From: Pseudomonas viridiflava | GTDB taxonomy: Bacteria > Pseudomonadota > Gammaproteobacteria > Pseudomonadales > Pseudomonadaceae | NCBI RefSeq assembly: GCF_900585905.1 | Contig: NZ_UTVH01000121.1 | Location: forward strand, 186,001-250,000 | Length of the DNA stretch: 64,000 bases | Direction: 5' to 3' | Shown: piece after piece, positions 25,670 through 35,296 of the stretch | How the letters are laid out: each line of letters begins with the position of its first letter | Numbering within the stretch: the first letter of the stretch is position 1 | Notes under the pieces: model-generated | The model's input: only the letters and a program-made list of their open reading frames with translations | What the model was told of the DNA's origin: nothing | Database searches by the model: none | Program-made: the position numbers and the translations under genes

Positions 25670-26938
25670 ATGTCTGATTTGAAAACTGCTGCGCTTGAAT
25701 ATCACGCCAATCCTCGTCCGGGGAAGCTGAGCGTCGAGCTCACCAAGCCTACCGCGACCGCTCGTGACCTGGCCCTGGCTTACAGCCCTGGTGTCGCTGA
25801 GCCTGTGCGTGAAATCGCCCGTGACCCGGAGCTGGCTTACAAATACACCGGCAAAGGTAACCTGGTAGCAGTTATTTCCGATGGCACCGCGATTCTCGGT
25901 CTGGGCGACCTCGGCCCGCTGGCTTCCAAGCCGGTCATGGAAGGCAAGGGCGTTCTGTTCAAGCGCTTCGCAGGCATTGACGTGTTTGACATCGAAGTCG
26001 ATTCCGAAAGCCCGCAGGCCTTCATCGATACCGTCAAGCGCATCTCCATCACCTTTGGCGGCATCAACCTGGAAGACATCAAGGCACCTGAGTGCTTCGA
26101 GATCGAAAAGGCGCTGATCGAGCAGTGCGACATTCCGGTGTTCCACGATGACCAGCACGGCACCGCTATCGTGACCGCTGCCGGCATGATCAATGCTCTG
26201 GAAATCGTCGGCAAGAGCCTGGAAGATGCAAAAATCGTCTGCCTGGGCGCTGGCGCTGCCGCAATCTCCTGCATGAAGTTGCTGGTCAGCATGGGCGCGC
26301 GCATCGAGAACATCTTCATGGTTGACCGTACCGGGGTGATCCACTCCGGTCGTACCGACCTGAACCAGTACAAGGCGGTGTTCGCCCACGCCACTGACAA
26401 GCGCACCCTGGCCGAAGCCCTCGATGGTGCCGACGTCTTCGTAGGCCTGTCCGGCCCTAATCTGCTCAGCGCCGAAGGCCTGAAGTCGATGGCCAAGGAC
26501 CCGATTGTCTTCGCCTGTTCGAACCCGGACCCAGAAATTTCCCCGGAGCTGGCCCACGCCACTCGCAGCGACGTGATCATGGCCACCGGTCGTTCCGACT
26601 ACCCGAACCAGGTCAACAACGTGCTGGGGTTCCCGTTCATCTTCCGCGGTGCACTGGACGTACGTGCCAAGCGCATCAACGAAGAAATGAAGATCGCTGC
26701 GGCCAATGCCCTGCGTGAGCTGGCCAAGCTGCCAGTGCCTCAGGAAGTGTGCGATGCCTACGGCGGTATCAAACTGGAATTCGGTCGTGAGTACATCATC
26801 CCGAAACCAATGGACACCCGCCTGCTGGGCCTGATCGCCGATGCAGTGGCCAAGGCTGCCATCGAGAGTGGCGTTGCTACCCTGCCTTATCCAAAGCACT
26901 ACCCGCTGACCAGCGTTGAAGATGTGTTCAATGGCTAA
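25670..26938 (+). CDS. maeB: malic enzyme (oxaloacetate-decarboxylating malate dehydrogenase)
   Basis: Converts malate to pyruvate and CO2 with NAD(P) reduction. 422 residues: malic N-terminal domain with AYSPGVAEPVREI, GLGDLGPLASKPVMEGK and DIEVDSES blocks, then a Rossmann domain (VCLGAGAAAISCMKLL). It is the single-unit form lacking the C-terminal phosphotransacetylase-like domain of E. coli MaeB; cofactor choice cannot be read with certainty. A terminator follows at 26956. Confidence 0.93.
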   Translation: MSDLKTAALEYHANPRPGKLSVELTKPTATARDLALAYSPGVAEPVREIARDPELAYKYTGKGNLVAVISDGTAILGLGDLGPLASKPVMEGKGVLFKRFAGIDVFDIEVDSESPQAFIDTVKRISITFGGINLEDIKAPECFEIEKALIEQCDIPVFHDDQHGTAIVTAAGMINALEIVGKSLEDAKIVCLGAGAAAISCMKLLVSMGARIENIFMVDRTGVIHSGRTDLNQYKAVFAHATDKRTLAEALDGADVFVGLSGPNLLSAEGLKSMAKDPIVFACSNPDPEISPELAHATRSDVIMATGRSDYPNQVNNVLGFPFIFRGALDVRAKRINEEMKIAAANALRELAKLPVPQEVCDAYGGIKLEFGREYIIPKPMDTRLLGLIADAVAKAAIESGVATLPYPKHYPLTSVEDVFNG

Positions 26939-26955
26939 GCGCTGATCAGAAACAC

Positions 26956-26987
26956 AAAAAACCCTGCAGCGATGCAGGGTTTTTTTG
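26956..26987. terminator. bidirectional terminator between maeB and mrcA
   Basis: AAAAAACCCTGCAGCGATGC then AGGGTTTTTTT; the stem CCCTGCA/TGCAGGG has an A-run before and a T-run after, so it can serve both convergent genes. Confidence 0.88.
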
Positions 26988-27031
26988 TGGCTGTGCCGCA
27001 GGTTTTTTTGTGAAGCAGTGCTGTCGATCCG

Positions 27032-29494
27032 TCAGAACAAATCGATCGGCGCCGACTCATCCGCTGGCAACGGGCTGCCCGGTGCGCTGCCACCACCCAT
27101 TTCGTTGACGCTTGGCGGGGTGTCTTCGGTTTTGAACAGCTCGAAGAACGCATTGGGCGTGCTCGGCGTGGCGGCCCTGCCGCTGATGGGGTCTACCCGC
27201 AGGCTGAGAATGCCATCCGGCTCGGCCTGTTGATGCGGTGGCTTGTCCTTGAGTGCGGCGCCCATGAAGTCCATCCAGATCGGTAGGGCGACCGTGCCGC
27301 CAAATTCATGACGGCCCAGACTTTCCGGCTGATCAAAGCCCGTCCACACCGTGGTCACGTAATCGGCGTTGTAGCCGGTGAACCAGGCGTCCTTGGATTC
27401 GTTGGTGGTGCCCGTCTTGCCTGCGATGTCCGGACGATTCATGGCCAGGGCGCGGCGCCCGGTGCCGCGTTTGATCACATCCTGCAGCATGCTGTTGAGG
27501 ATGTACGTGGTGCGTCCATCGACAATGCGCGGTGCGATGGCGGGTGCTGCCGGGTCCACAGGCGGTGTGCCCGCAGGCGCACCTTCAGTCGAAGACGTCA
27601 CCAGCGCCGGCCCGTTGGGCACCGCAACGCTGTGGGTGTCGACCACGGTCTTGGCCTCAACTGCAGGCACGCTTGGCGGATTGGCCTGGAACAGGGTCAC
27701 GCCGTCGCGGCTGACGATGTTCTGGATCAGATAGGAGTTGACCTTGTAGCCGCCGTTGGCAAAGGTCGCCCAGCCACTGACGATCTCCATTGGCGTCAGC
27801 GTCGCGGTGCCCAGTGCCAGTGACAGGTTACGCGGCAGGTCTGCCTTGTTGAATCCAAAGCGGGTGATGTAGTCGATCGAAGTGTCGATGCCCAGTTGCT
27901 GTAGCAGGCGGATCGACACCAAGTTGCGCGACTTGTACAGCGCTTCACGCAGGCGAATCGGGCCCAGGAACGTATTGGTGTCGTTCTTGGGGCGCCAGAC
28001 CTTGTCCAGGTATTCGTCGACGAACACGATTGGCGCGTCGTTGACCAGGCTTGAAGCGGTGTAGCCATTGTCCAGCGCAGCGCTGTAAAGGAACGGCTTG
28101 AAGCTCGAACCCGGCTGACGCTTGGCCTGCAGGGCACGGTTGTAGTTGCTCTGCTCGAACGCGAAGCCGCCGACCAGTGCGCGAATGGCACCGTTCTGCG
28201 GGTCAAGGGACACTAGAGCGCTTTGTGCGGTCGGGATCTGGCTGAATTTAAGCGTGCCGTTTTCCTGACGCTGCAGGCGCACCAGATCGCCAACTTTTAC
28301 CACGTCGCCAGGCAGCTTTGGATTGGCGCCCAGGCTGTTGGTATTCAGGTAAGGGCGAGCCCACTTCATGCTGGCCCAATCGACGCTTTCTTCATTTTCG
28401 CCATTGCGGGTCAGCACCCGTATGCCTGTCTTGTCGACCTGGCTGACGATGGCGGGCTCCAGGCCGCTGATGGGGCGCTGCTTGCTCAGCTCTTGCGCCC
28501 AGCCTTCGCGGGTCATGCCCGGCAGGCGGGTTTCCGGGCCGCGGTAGCCGTGGCGCTGGTCGTAATCGATCAAGCCCTGCTGTACGGCTTTATTGGCGTG
28601 TTCCTGAAGATCGCTCGAGACCGTAGTGGTGACGCTGAAGCCCTCGGTATAGGCCTCGCTGCCATAACGACCGACCATTTCCGCGCGTGCCATCTCGGCT
28701 ATATAAGGCGCGTTAACTTCTGGCGTCGGCACGTGATAGCTGGCGTTGAGCGGCTCGTTCAGCGCTGCCTGATAGGCGCTCTGATCGATTTTGCCCAGTT
28801 TGTACATGCGCCCCAGAATCCAGTCGCGGCGTTCCTTGGCCCGTGCGGCATTGGCCAGCGGGTTGAAGCGCGAAGGCGCTTTCGGCAGACCGGCGATCAT
28901 GGCCATTTGCGCAAGGCTGACGTCACGAATCGATTTGCCGTAATACACCTGGGCTGCCGCTTCGATGCCGTAGGCGCGATTGCCCAGGTAGATCTTGTTG
29001 ACGTACAGCTCGAGAATTTCATCCTTGGTAAGTTGGCGCTCAATTTGCAGCGCAAGGAGGATCTCGGTGGTTTTGCGGGAAAAACTGCGCTCACTCGTCA
29101 AAAAATAGTTCTTTGCCACTTGCATGGTGATGGTGCTGCCACCCGACTGAATGTGGCCGCTTTTGACCAGCTGGGAGGCAGCGCGCATCAGGCTGCCGGG
29201 GTCGACGCCGTAGTGATTGGCAAAATTGTCATCTTCAGCCGAGAGCAGGGCGTTGATGAAATTGGGCGGAATATCGGCGAATCGGATGGGAGTTCGGCGC
29301 ATTTCGCCAAATTCCGCAATCAGTTTGCCATCGCTGCTGTACACCCGCAGCGGGATCTGCAGCTGGATGCTGCGCAGGGCATCGACGGAGGGCAGGTTGG
29401 GGCTCAGGTACAGGAAAGCACCGCTCAGGCCGAGCAGAAGGGCGCAGAAAACAGCGACGAGAGACCACCACAAGAACTTCAGCAGGCGTATCAA
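27032..29494 (-). CDS. mrcA: penicillin-binding protein 1A (class A PBP)
   Basis: Bifunctional peptidoglycan glycosyltransferase and transpeptidase anchored in the inner membrane by a helix at ~5-30. 820 residues. The GT51 catalytic block EDDNFANHYGVD contains Glu87. The transpeptidase nucleophile is Ser463 in PGSSFKPFLYS, and the KTGTT motif lies further on in AGKTGTTNESKDAW. An OB-like insert follows the GT domain. It is divergent from the pilM operon with a 218-bp shared upstream region. Confidence 0.96.
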   Translation of the reverse strand: MIRLLKFLWWSLVAVFCALLLGLSGAFLYLSPNLPSVDALRSIQLQIPLRVYSSDGKLIAEFGEMRRTPIRFADIPPNFINALLSAEDDNFANHYGVDPGSLMRAASQLVKSGHIQSGGSTITMQVAKNYFLTSERSFSRKTTEILLALQIERQLTKDEILELYVNKIYLGNRAYGIEAAAQVYYGKSIRDVSLAQMAMIAGLPKAPSRFNPLANAARAKERRDWILGRMYKLGKIDQSAYQAALNEPLNASYHVPTPEVNAPYIAEMARAEMVGRYGSEAYTEGFSVTTTVSSDLQEHANKAVQQGLIDYDQRHGYRGPETRLPGMTREGWAQELSKQRPISGLEPAIVSQVDKTGIRVLTRNGENEESVDWASMKWARPYLNTNSLGANPKLPGDVVKVGDLVRLQRQENGTLKFSQIPTAQSALVSLDPQNGAIRALVGGFAFEQSNYNRALQAKRQPGSSFKPFLYSAALDNGYTASSLVNDAPIVFVDEYLDKVWRPKNDTNTFLGPIRLREALYKSRNLVSIRLLQQLGIDTSIDYITRFGFNKADLPRNLSLALGTATLTPMEIVSGWATFANGGYKVNSYLIQNIVSRDGVTLFQANPPSVPAVEAKTVVDTHSVAVPNGPALVTSSTEGAPAGTPPVDPAAPAIAPRIVDGRTTYILNSMLQDVIKRGTGRRALAMNRPDIAGKTGTTNESKDAWFTGYNADYVTTVWTGFDQPESLGRHEFGGTVALPIWMDFMGAALKDKPPHQQAEPDGILSLRVDPISGRAATPSTPNAFFELFKTEDTPPSVNEMGGGSAPGSPLPADESAPIDLF

Positions 29495-29712
29495 GGCTTT
29501 TTGATTTCCAGAAAAAAGATCATAAAAAAGAAAGAGTTAAGCGTAAACGTTAACAACTGGACACGCCTTGAAGCTTGGTCATACGAAAAAAGCGCTGGGC
29601 ATTATAAGCATTTTTCGTGGCCTCGCGTTATTTGCGCTACTGTCAAGACTGCCGACAGCGGCGTTGGACAATAAATAATCCGTAAGTGACGGAAACACAT
29701 AGGAAACAGGTT

Positions 29713-30777
29713 GTGTTCGAACTCTTCAGCAAGAAGGCCAACACCCTTCTAGGCATCGATATTAGCTCTACATCGGTGAAACTCCTTGAATTGAGTCGTT
29801 CTGGCACACGTTACAAGGTCGAGTCCTACGCCGTTGAACCGCTTCCAAGCAACGCGGTTATCGAGAAGAACATTGCCGAACTGGAGGGAGTCGGGCACGC
29901 GCTGTCACGTGTTCTGGTCAAGGCGCGTACAAACGTCAAATCTGTGGCGGTCGCAGTGGCGGGTTCTGCCGTGATTACCAAGACCATCGAGATGGATGCC
30001 GGTCTGTCCGACGACGACATGGAAAACCAGCTGAAAATCGAGGCCGATCAGTACATTCCTTACCCACTGGAAGAAGTCGCCATCGATTTCGAGGTCCAGG
30101 GCTATTCCCTGCGCAACCCTGAGCGGGTCGAAGTGCTGCTGGCGGCATGCCGCAAGGAAAACGTCGAGGTGCGCGAAGCCGCGCTGGCCCTTGCCGGGCT
30201 GAACGCGCGGGTTGTCGATGTCGAAGCCTATGCGCTGGAGCGTGCATTCGGGCTGCTGACTGCGCAGTTGGGCAGCGGGCAGGAAAAACTGACAGTGGCG
30301 GTGGTCGACATCGGGGCCACCATGACCACCCTGAGCGTGTTGTACAACGGTCGTATCATTTATACCCGCGAGCAGCTGTTTGGCGGCCGCCAGTTGACCG
30401 AAGAAATCCAGCGTCGCTACGGCCTGTCGATGGAGGAGGCCGGGCTTGCGAAAAAACAGGGCGGCCTGCCGGACGACTATGTGGCGCAAGTGCTGCAGCC
30501 GTTCAAGGATGCCGTTGTGCAGCAGGTGTCGCGTTCCCTGCAGTTCTTCTTCGCCGCCGGACAGTACAACGCGGTCGACTACATCATGCTCGCCGGTGGC
30601 ACCGCGTCGGTCTCCGGACTCGATCATCTGGTGCAGCAGCGCCTCAATACGCCAACGCTGGTGGCCAATCCTTTCGCCGACATGGCCCTGAACCCCAAGG
30701 TCAACGCCGGCGCGCTGGCCAGTGACGCCCCCGCGCTGATGATCGCCTGCGGTCTGGCCCTGAGGAGTTTTGACTGA
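29713..30777 (+). CDS. pilM: type IV pilus assembly protein PilM
   Basis: Actin-like ATP-binding cytoplasmic ring protein of the type IV pilus alignment complex; it binds the N-terminal tail of PilN. With the GTG at 29713 (AGGAAACAGG upstream) it is 354 residues, the same as known PilM; an ATG nine codons earlier is less likely. GIDISSTSVKLLELS and VDIGATMTTLSVLYNG are the phosphate-binding loops. First gene of pilMNOPQ. Confidence 0.95.
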   Translation: MFELFSKKANTLLGIDISSTSVKLLELSRSGTRYKVESYAVEPLPSNAVIEKNIAELEGVGHALSRVLVKARTNVKSVAVAVAGSAVITKTIEMDAGLSDDDMENQLKIEADQYIPYPLEEVAIDFEVQGYSLRNPERVEVLLAACRKENVEVREAALALAGLNARVVDVEAYALERAFGLLTAQLGSGQEKLTVAVVDIGATMTTLSVLYNGRIIYTREQLFGGRQLTEEIQRRYGLSMEEAGLAKKQGGLPDDYVAQVLQPFKDAVVQQVSRSLQFFFAAGQYNAVDYIMLAGGTASVSGLDHLVQQRLNTPTLVANPFADMALNPKVNAGALASDAPALMIACGLALRSFD

Positions 30778-31343
30778 TGGCGCGGATCAACCTTTTACCC
30801 TGGCGCGAGCAACTGCGCGAAGAGCGCAAGAAACGCTTCCTCACCGCCCTTGCCTGCGTGCTGGTGGTCTCGGTCGGCCTGCTGTTCCTGATCGACCAGC
30901 ACCTCAACAGTGAAATCACCGAGCAGGCAGCGCGCAACGCCTTCATCCAGAAGGAAATCGTCCAGCTCGATGAGCGGATCAAGGAGATCAGCGACCTGCG
31001 CGCGCGGCGCAAACAATTGCTCGAACGGATGAAGATTATTCAGGACCTGCAGGGCAACCGGCCGATTATCGGCCGGGTTTTCGACCAGATGGCGCGCACC
31101 TTGCCAGACGGCGTGTATTTCTCGGAAGTGAAGATGGTCGACAAGCTCATCAGCATCACCGGCGCTGCCGAGTCGAACAATCGCGTGTCCGACCTGATGC
31201 GCAATCTGGACGCTTCAGACTGGCTGGATGCGCCTAGCCTCACTGAAGTCAAGGCGACCACGGCGGGTGCCCTGGATCAGGCCAATGTGTTCCAGCTGAC
31301 CGTGCGTCAGACGCAGCCGTCGATTGAAGGGGGCAAGCCATGA
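30777..31343 (+). CDS. pilN: type IV pilus assembly protein PilN
   Basis: 188 residues: the N-terminal MARINLLPWREQLREERKK motif that docks on PilM, one membrane helix (~20-42), a coiled coil (~45-85) and a periplasmic ferredoxin-like domain. It forms a heterodimer with PilO. It shares one base with pilM and overlaps pilO by four. Confidence 0.96.
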   Translation: MARINLLPWREQLREERKKRFLTALACVLVVSVGLLFLIDQHLNSEITEQAARNAFIQKEIVQLDERIKEISDLRARRKQLLERMKIIQDLQGNRPIIGRVFDQMARTLPDGVYFSEVKMVDKLISITGAAESNNRVSDLMRNLDASDWLDAPSLTEVKATTAGALDQANVFQLTVRQTQPSIEGGKP

Positions 31344-31963
31344 GCCTGTCTGAAACCCTGGAAGGGCTGCGCCGGGTCGACCTCGGCGATCTGGACATCA
31401 ACAACCTCGGCTCCTGGCCTGCCGGGGTCAAGGTGGTGGCCGGTGCGCTGCTGATGGCTGTGGTGATGGCGCTGGGGTATTTCTTTTACATCCAGGACCT
31501 TGAATCGCAGTTGCAGGCAGCCCGTGCCAACGAAGGCACGCTCAAGGAACAGTTCACCAACAAGGCGTTCCAGGCCGCCAACCTGCAGCCCTACAAGGTG
31601 CAGATGGCGGAAATGGAAAACACCTTCGGTGCGTTGTTGCGGCAGTTGCCCAGCGACACCGAAGTGCCTGGCCTGCTCGAAGACATCACGCGCACCGGAC
31701 TGGGCAGCGGCCTTGAGTTCGAAGAAATCAAACTGCTGCCGGAAGCCGCGCAGCAGTTCTATATCGAGCTGCCGATCCAGATCACGGTGGTGGGCGCCTA
31801 CCACGATCTGGCGACCTTCGTCAGTGGCGTCGCCAGCCTGCCGCGGATCGTCACGCTGCACGATTTCAACATCAAGCCACTGGAGCCGACGAGCCCCGGC
31901 AAGCTGCGCATGAGCATCCTGGCCAAGACCTATCGCTACAACGATGAAGGATTGAACAAATGA
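31340..31963 (+). CDS. pilO: type IV pilus assembly protein PilO
   Basis: 207 residues with a cytoplasmic tail, a membrane helix at ~30-52 (VVAGALLMAVVMALGYFFYI), a coiled coil and a C-terminal ferredoxin-like domain. Partner of PilN in the inner-membrane alignment complex. ATGA overlaps on both sides indicate coupled translation. Confidence 0.96.
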   Translation: MSLSETLEGLRRVDLGDLDINNLGSWPAGVKVVAGALLMAVVMALGYFFYIQDLESQLQAARANEGTLKEQFTNKAFQAANLQPYKVQMAEMENTFGALLRQLPSDTEVPGLLEDITRTGLGSGLEFEEIKLLPEAAQQFYIELPIQITVVGAYHDLATFVSGVASLPRIVTLHDFNIKPLEPTSPGKLRMSILAKTYRYNDEGLNK

Positions 31964-32487
31964 AGGCGGCGCGTTTGTTGTGCGCCACTGTGGCGCTGGT
32001 GAGCCTGGCCGGGTGTGGTGACGACTCGTCCTATGCCGACCTGACCACGTTCATGGACGAAGCGCGGGCGCGGCCAACCGGCACCATCGAGCCGTTGCCC
32101 AAGTTTCGTCCCTATGAAGCCTTTACCTACAACGCCGCGAACCTGCGCAGCCCGTTCCAGCCTCCGATCAAGGTGGATCTGGTCAATCGGCAGAAAGGCT
32201 CGCGGCTGGTGGCGCCGGATGAAACCCGGCCGCGGCAGTTTCTGGAAGGTTTCAATATCGAGGCTTTCGAAATGGTGGGCACCATGGGCAACGATTCCGG
32301 CACCTTTGCCCTGCTCAAGGGCGCGGGCGGGGTTTACCGGGTCAAGGTGGGTGATTACCTGGGGCGCAACAATGGCCGGATCGTCTCGATTGATGACGAA
32401 AGCGTCGATGTCGTCGAGATAGTTCCTGATGGCGAAGGGGCGTGGCTGGAGCGGCCGCGCAGCATCCCGCTCAAGGAGCGCACATGA
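31960..32487 (+). CDS. pilP: type IV pilus lipoprotein PilP
   Basis: 175-residue lipoprotein with the lipobox LAGC (Cys19), an unstructured region including RSPFQPP, and a C-terminal beta domain that binds the PilQ secretin N0 domain. It links the PilMNO complex to the outer-membrane pore. It overlaps pilO and pilQ by four bases each. Confidence 0.96.
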   Translation: MKAARLLCATVALVSLAGCGDDSSYADLTTFMDEARARPTGTIEPLPKFRPYEAFTYNAANLRSPFQPPIKVDLVNRQKGSRLVAPDETRPRQFLEGFNIEAFEMVGTMGNDSGTFALLKGAGGVYRVKVGDYLGRNNGRIVSIDDESVDVVEIVPDGEGAWLERPRSIPLKERT

Positions 32488-34646
32488 AACAGGTTCAGCC
32501 AAGCATGCAAAACACCTTCGGGTTCGCAGGACGGAAAATGATCATGACCAGGTTTCTCTCGATTGTCGGTGTGTCGCTCTGGATGGCGATGCTGGCGCCG
32601 CTGGTCCAGGCCGCCAACCTCAAGACGCTTGATGTGGCAGCGCTGCCGGGGGACCGGATCGAGCTCAAACTGACGTTCGATGCGCCAGTGCCTGCGCCGC
32701 GCGGCTACACCACCGAGCAACCGGCGCGCATTGCTCTGGACTTGCCGGGCGTGACCAGCCAGCTGGCGGTCAAGAGCCGTGAGCTGGGCAGTGGCAATGC
32801 CCGCAGTGTGGTCGTGGTCGAGGCCAAGGATCGCACCCGGGTGATCATCAACATGACCAATCTGGCGCCCTATAGCTCGCGCGTCGATGGCAACAACCTG
32901 TTCGTCGTCATCGGCCAGGGCGCAGCAGCGGCCCAGGCCTCGCAGCCAACCACTGCACTGGGCGCCGCGCGGGTTGCCGTGCCGCCGCCTGCTCCGGCGC
33001 GGCCCAAGGCCTATGCACCGGTGGCTAAGGCCATTCGCAATGTCGACTTCCAGCGCGGCGAGCTGGGCGAAGGCAATGTCATCATCGATTTGACTGACCC
33101 CGGCGTTGCCCCTGATATCCAGGAGCAGGGCGGGCGCATCCGCGTCGATTTCGCCAAGACCCAGCTGCCGGAAAAACTTCGGGTGCGCCTGGACGTCAAG
33201 GACTTCGCCACTCCGGTGCAGTTCGTCAATGCCAGTGCAACCGGCGACAAGGCCACCATTACTATCGAGCCGTCGGGGCCTTTCGATTATTCGGCGTACC
33301 AGACCGAGAACAAACTGACCATTAGCGTGCGGCCGTTGACCAACGAGGATCTGGATCGTCGCAACGCGGAAAAGCTGGTGTACACCGGCGAGAAGCTGTC
33401 GCTGAATTTCCAGGACATCGACGTGCGCTCGGTGCTGCAACTGATCGCCGATTTCACCAGCCTCAACCTGGTCGCCAGTGACACCGTGCAGGGTGGCATC
33501 ACCCTGCGTCTGCAGAACGTGCCATGGGACCAGGCGCTTGATCTGGTGCTCAAGACCAAGGGCCTGGACAAACGCAAGATCGGCAATGTGCTGCTGGTGG
33601 CGCCTGCCGACGAGATTGCTGCGCGGGAACGCCAGGAGCTGGAGTCGCTCAAGCAGATCGCGGAACTGGCGCCCCTGCGTCGCGAGCTGTTGCAGGTCAA
33701 CTACGCCAAGGCTGCCGACATCGCCAAGCTGTTCCAGTCGGTGACCAGTGCCGAGTCGAAGGTGGATGAGCGCGGCTCCATTACTGTGGACGAGCGCACC
33801 AACAACATCATTGCCTACCAGACCCAGGATCGCCTGGACGAACTGCGCCGGATTGTCTCGCAGCTGGATATTCCCGTGCGTCAGGTGATGATCGAAGCGC
33901 GAATCGTTGAAGCCAACGTCGGCTACGACAAGGCGCTCGGCGTGCGCTGGGGCGGGTCGACCAATCTCAAGGGCGGCAGCAATTACAACACCTATGGCCT
34001 GGACGACAACGGCGACGAGAGGGGCAACACGGGTAATGCGCTGACTTCAAACGTGCCGTTCGTCGACCTGGGTGCGGCCAATGCCACGTCCGGCATCGGT
34101 ATCGCCTTCGTCACCAGCAACACGTTGCTGGACCTGGAACTGAGCGCGATGGAAAGGACCGGCAACGGTGAAATCGTCTCCCAGCCCAAGGTCGTCACCT
34201 CCGACAAGGAAACCGCGAAGATCCTCAAGGGCACCGAGATTCCTTATCAGGAATCCAGCTCCAGCGGCGCCACCACGGTGTCGTTCAAGGAGGCGTCGCT
34301 GTCGCTTGAGGTCACCCCGCAGATCACGCCGGACAACCGCATCATCATGGAAGTGAAGGTCACCAAGGATGAGCCGGATTACCTGAATATGGTGCAGGGC
34401 GTGCCGCCGATTCGCAAAAACGAAGTCAACGCCAAGGTGCTGGTGGCGGACGGCGAAACCATCGTGATTGGTGGTGTGTTCTCCAATACGCAAAGTAAAG
34501 TCGTAGATAAGGTGCCATTTCTCGGCGATGTGCCGTATGTTGGCCGCCTTTTCCGGCGCGATGTGGTCTCGGAAGCGAAATCCGAGCTGCTGGTGTTTCT
34601 CACTCCGCGTATCATGAACAACCAGGCGATTGCTGTGAGTCGTTGA
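32484..34646 (+). CDS. pilQ: type IV pilus secretin PilQ
   Basis: 720-residue outer-membrane secretin through which the pilus exits. The start at 32484 overlaps the pilP stop (ATGA); a signal peptide ends near LVQAANLKTLDV. Two AMIN-type beta domains (~45-130 and ~170-275) are expected to bind peptidoglycan, then an STN/N0 domain (SLNFQDIDVRSVLQLIADF), an N1 domain, and the secretin barrel ending with GETIVIGGVFSN and LLVFLTPRIM. The ATG at 32538 is a possible alternative start. Confidence 0.96.
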   Translation: MKQVQPSMQNTFGFAGRKMIMTRFLSIVGVSLWMAMLAPLVQAANLKTLDVAALPGDRIELKLTFDAPVPAPRGYTTEQPARIALDLPGVTSQLAVKSRELGSGNARSVVVVEAKDRTRVIINMTNLAPYSSRVDGNNLFVVIGQGAAAAQASQPTTALGAARVAVPPPAPARPKAYAPVAKAIRNVDFQRGELGEGNVIIDLTDPGVAPDIQEQGGRIRVDFAKTQLPEKLRVRLDVKDFATPVQFVNASATGDKATITIEPSGPFDYSAYQTENKLTISVRPLTNEDLDRRNAEKLVYTGEKLSLNFQDIDVRSVLQLIADFTSLNLVASDTVQGGITLRLQNVPWDQALDLVLKTKGLDKRKIGNVLLVAPADEIAARERQELESLKQIAELAPLRRELLQVNYAKAADIAKLFQSVTSAESKVDERGSITVDERTNNIIAYQTQDRLDELRRIVSQLDIPVRQVMIEARIVEANVGYDKALGVRWGGSTNLKGGSNYNTYGLDDNGDERGNTGNALTSNVPFVDLGAANATSGIGIAFVTSNTLLDLELSAMERTGNGEIVSQPKVVTSDKETAKILKGTEIPYQESSSSGATTVSFKEASLSLEVTPQITPDNRIIMEVKVTKDEPDYLNMVQGVPPIRKNEVNAKVLVADGETIVIGGVFSNTQSKVVDKVPFLGDVPYVGRLFRRDVVSEAKSELLVFLTPRIMNNQAIAVSR

Positions 34647-34650
34647 TTCT

Positions 34651-35169
34651 GTGCGAAATTTAATACTTGTAGGGCCGATGGGGGCTGGCAAAAGCACCAT
34701 CGGCCGTTTGCTGGCCAAAGAGCTGCGCCTGCCGTTCAAGGATTCCGACAAGGAAATCGAACTGCGCACCGGTGCCAATATTCCGTGGATTTTCGATAAG
34801 GAAGGCGAGCCCGGCTTCCGAGATCGCGAGCAAGCGGTGATTACCGAGCTGTGCGCGGTTGACGGAATTGTGCTGGCGACTGGCGGTGGCGCCGTCATGC
34901 GCAGCGAAAATCGCCGGGCGCTGCACGAGGGCGGGCGCGTGGTCTATCTGCATGCCTCGGTGGAGCAGCAGGTGGGGCGCACGGCGCGGGACCGCAATCG
35001 TCCGTTGTTGCGCACCGCAGATCCGGCCAGAGTGTTGCGCGAGCTGCTGGAAATGCGCGACCCGCTCTACCGCGAGATCGCCGACCTGGTGGTGCAAACC
35101 GATGAGCGGCCGCCAAGAATGGTGGTTATTGATATCCTCGCACGCCTCGCGCAGCTTTCGCCCCGTTAA
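34651..35169 (+). CDS. aroK: shikimate kinase
   Basis: Phosphorylates shikimate in the aromatic amino acid pathway. 172 residues with a GTG start; the P-loop is GPMGAGKSTIGR and the shikimate-binding block is FKDSDKEIE. The GGGAVMRSENR glycine-rich loop and the RDRNRPLL lid are intact. It starts 4 bp after pilQ, so it is probably cotranscribed with the pil genes. Confidence 0.96.
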   Translation: MRNLILVGPMGAGKSTIGRLLAKELRLPFKDSDKEIELRTGANIPWIFDKEGEPGFRDREQAVITELCAVDGIVLATGGGAVMRSENRRALHEGGRVVYLHASVEQQVGRTARDRNRPLLRTADPARVLRELLEMRDPLYREIADLVVQTDERPPRMVVIDILARLAQLSPR

Positions 35170-35296
35170 AGCGCGGGCAGAAATGCGTTATCCTCCGCGA
35201 CCAGAATTCGACGAGACGGCGAAACGCCGTACGTCATCTTTTGCGCGAGTGCAAACAGGCACTCTTGAGCGCATTCGGCAAATAACGTGGGGATAC

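Noticed and set aside
34859..35296. Long in-frame upstream extension of aroB
   Set aside because: It overlaps aroK, and the ATG at 35297 with GGGG upstream gives the family's normal length of 368 residues.
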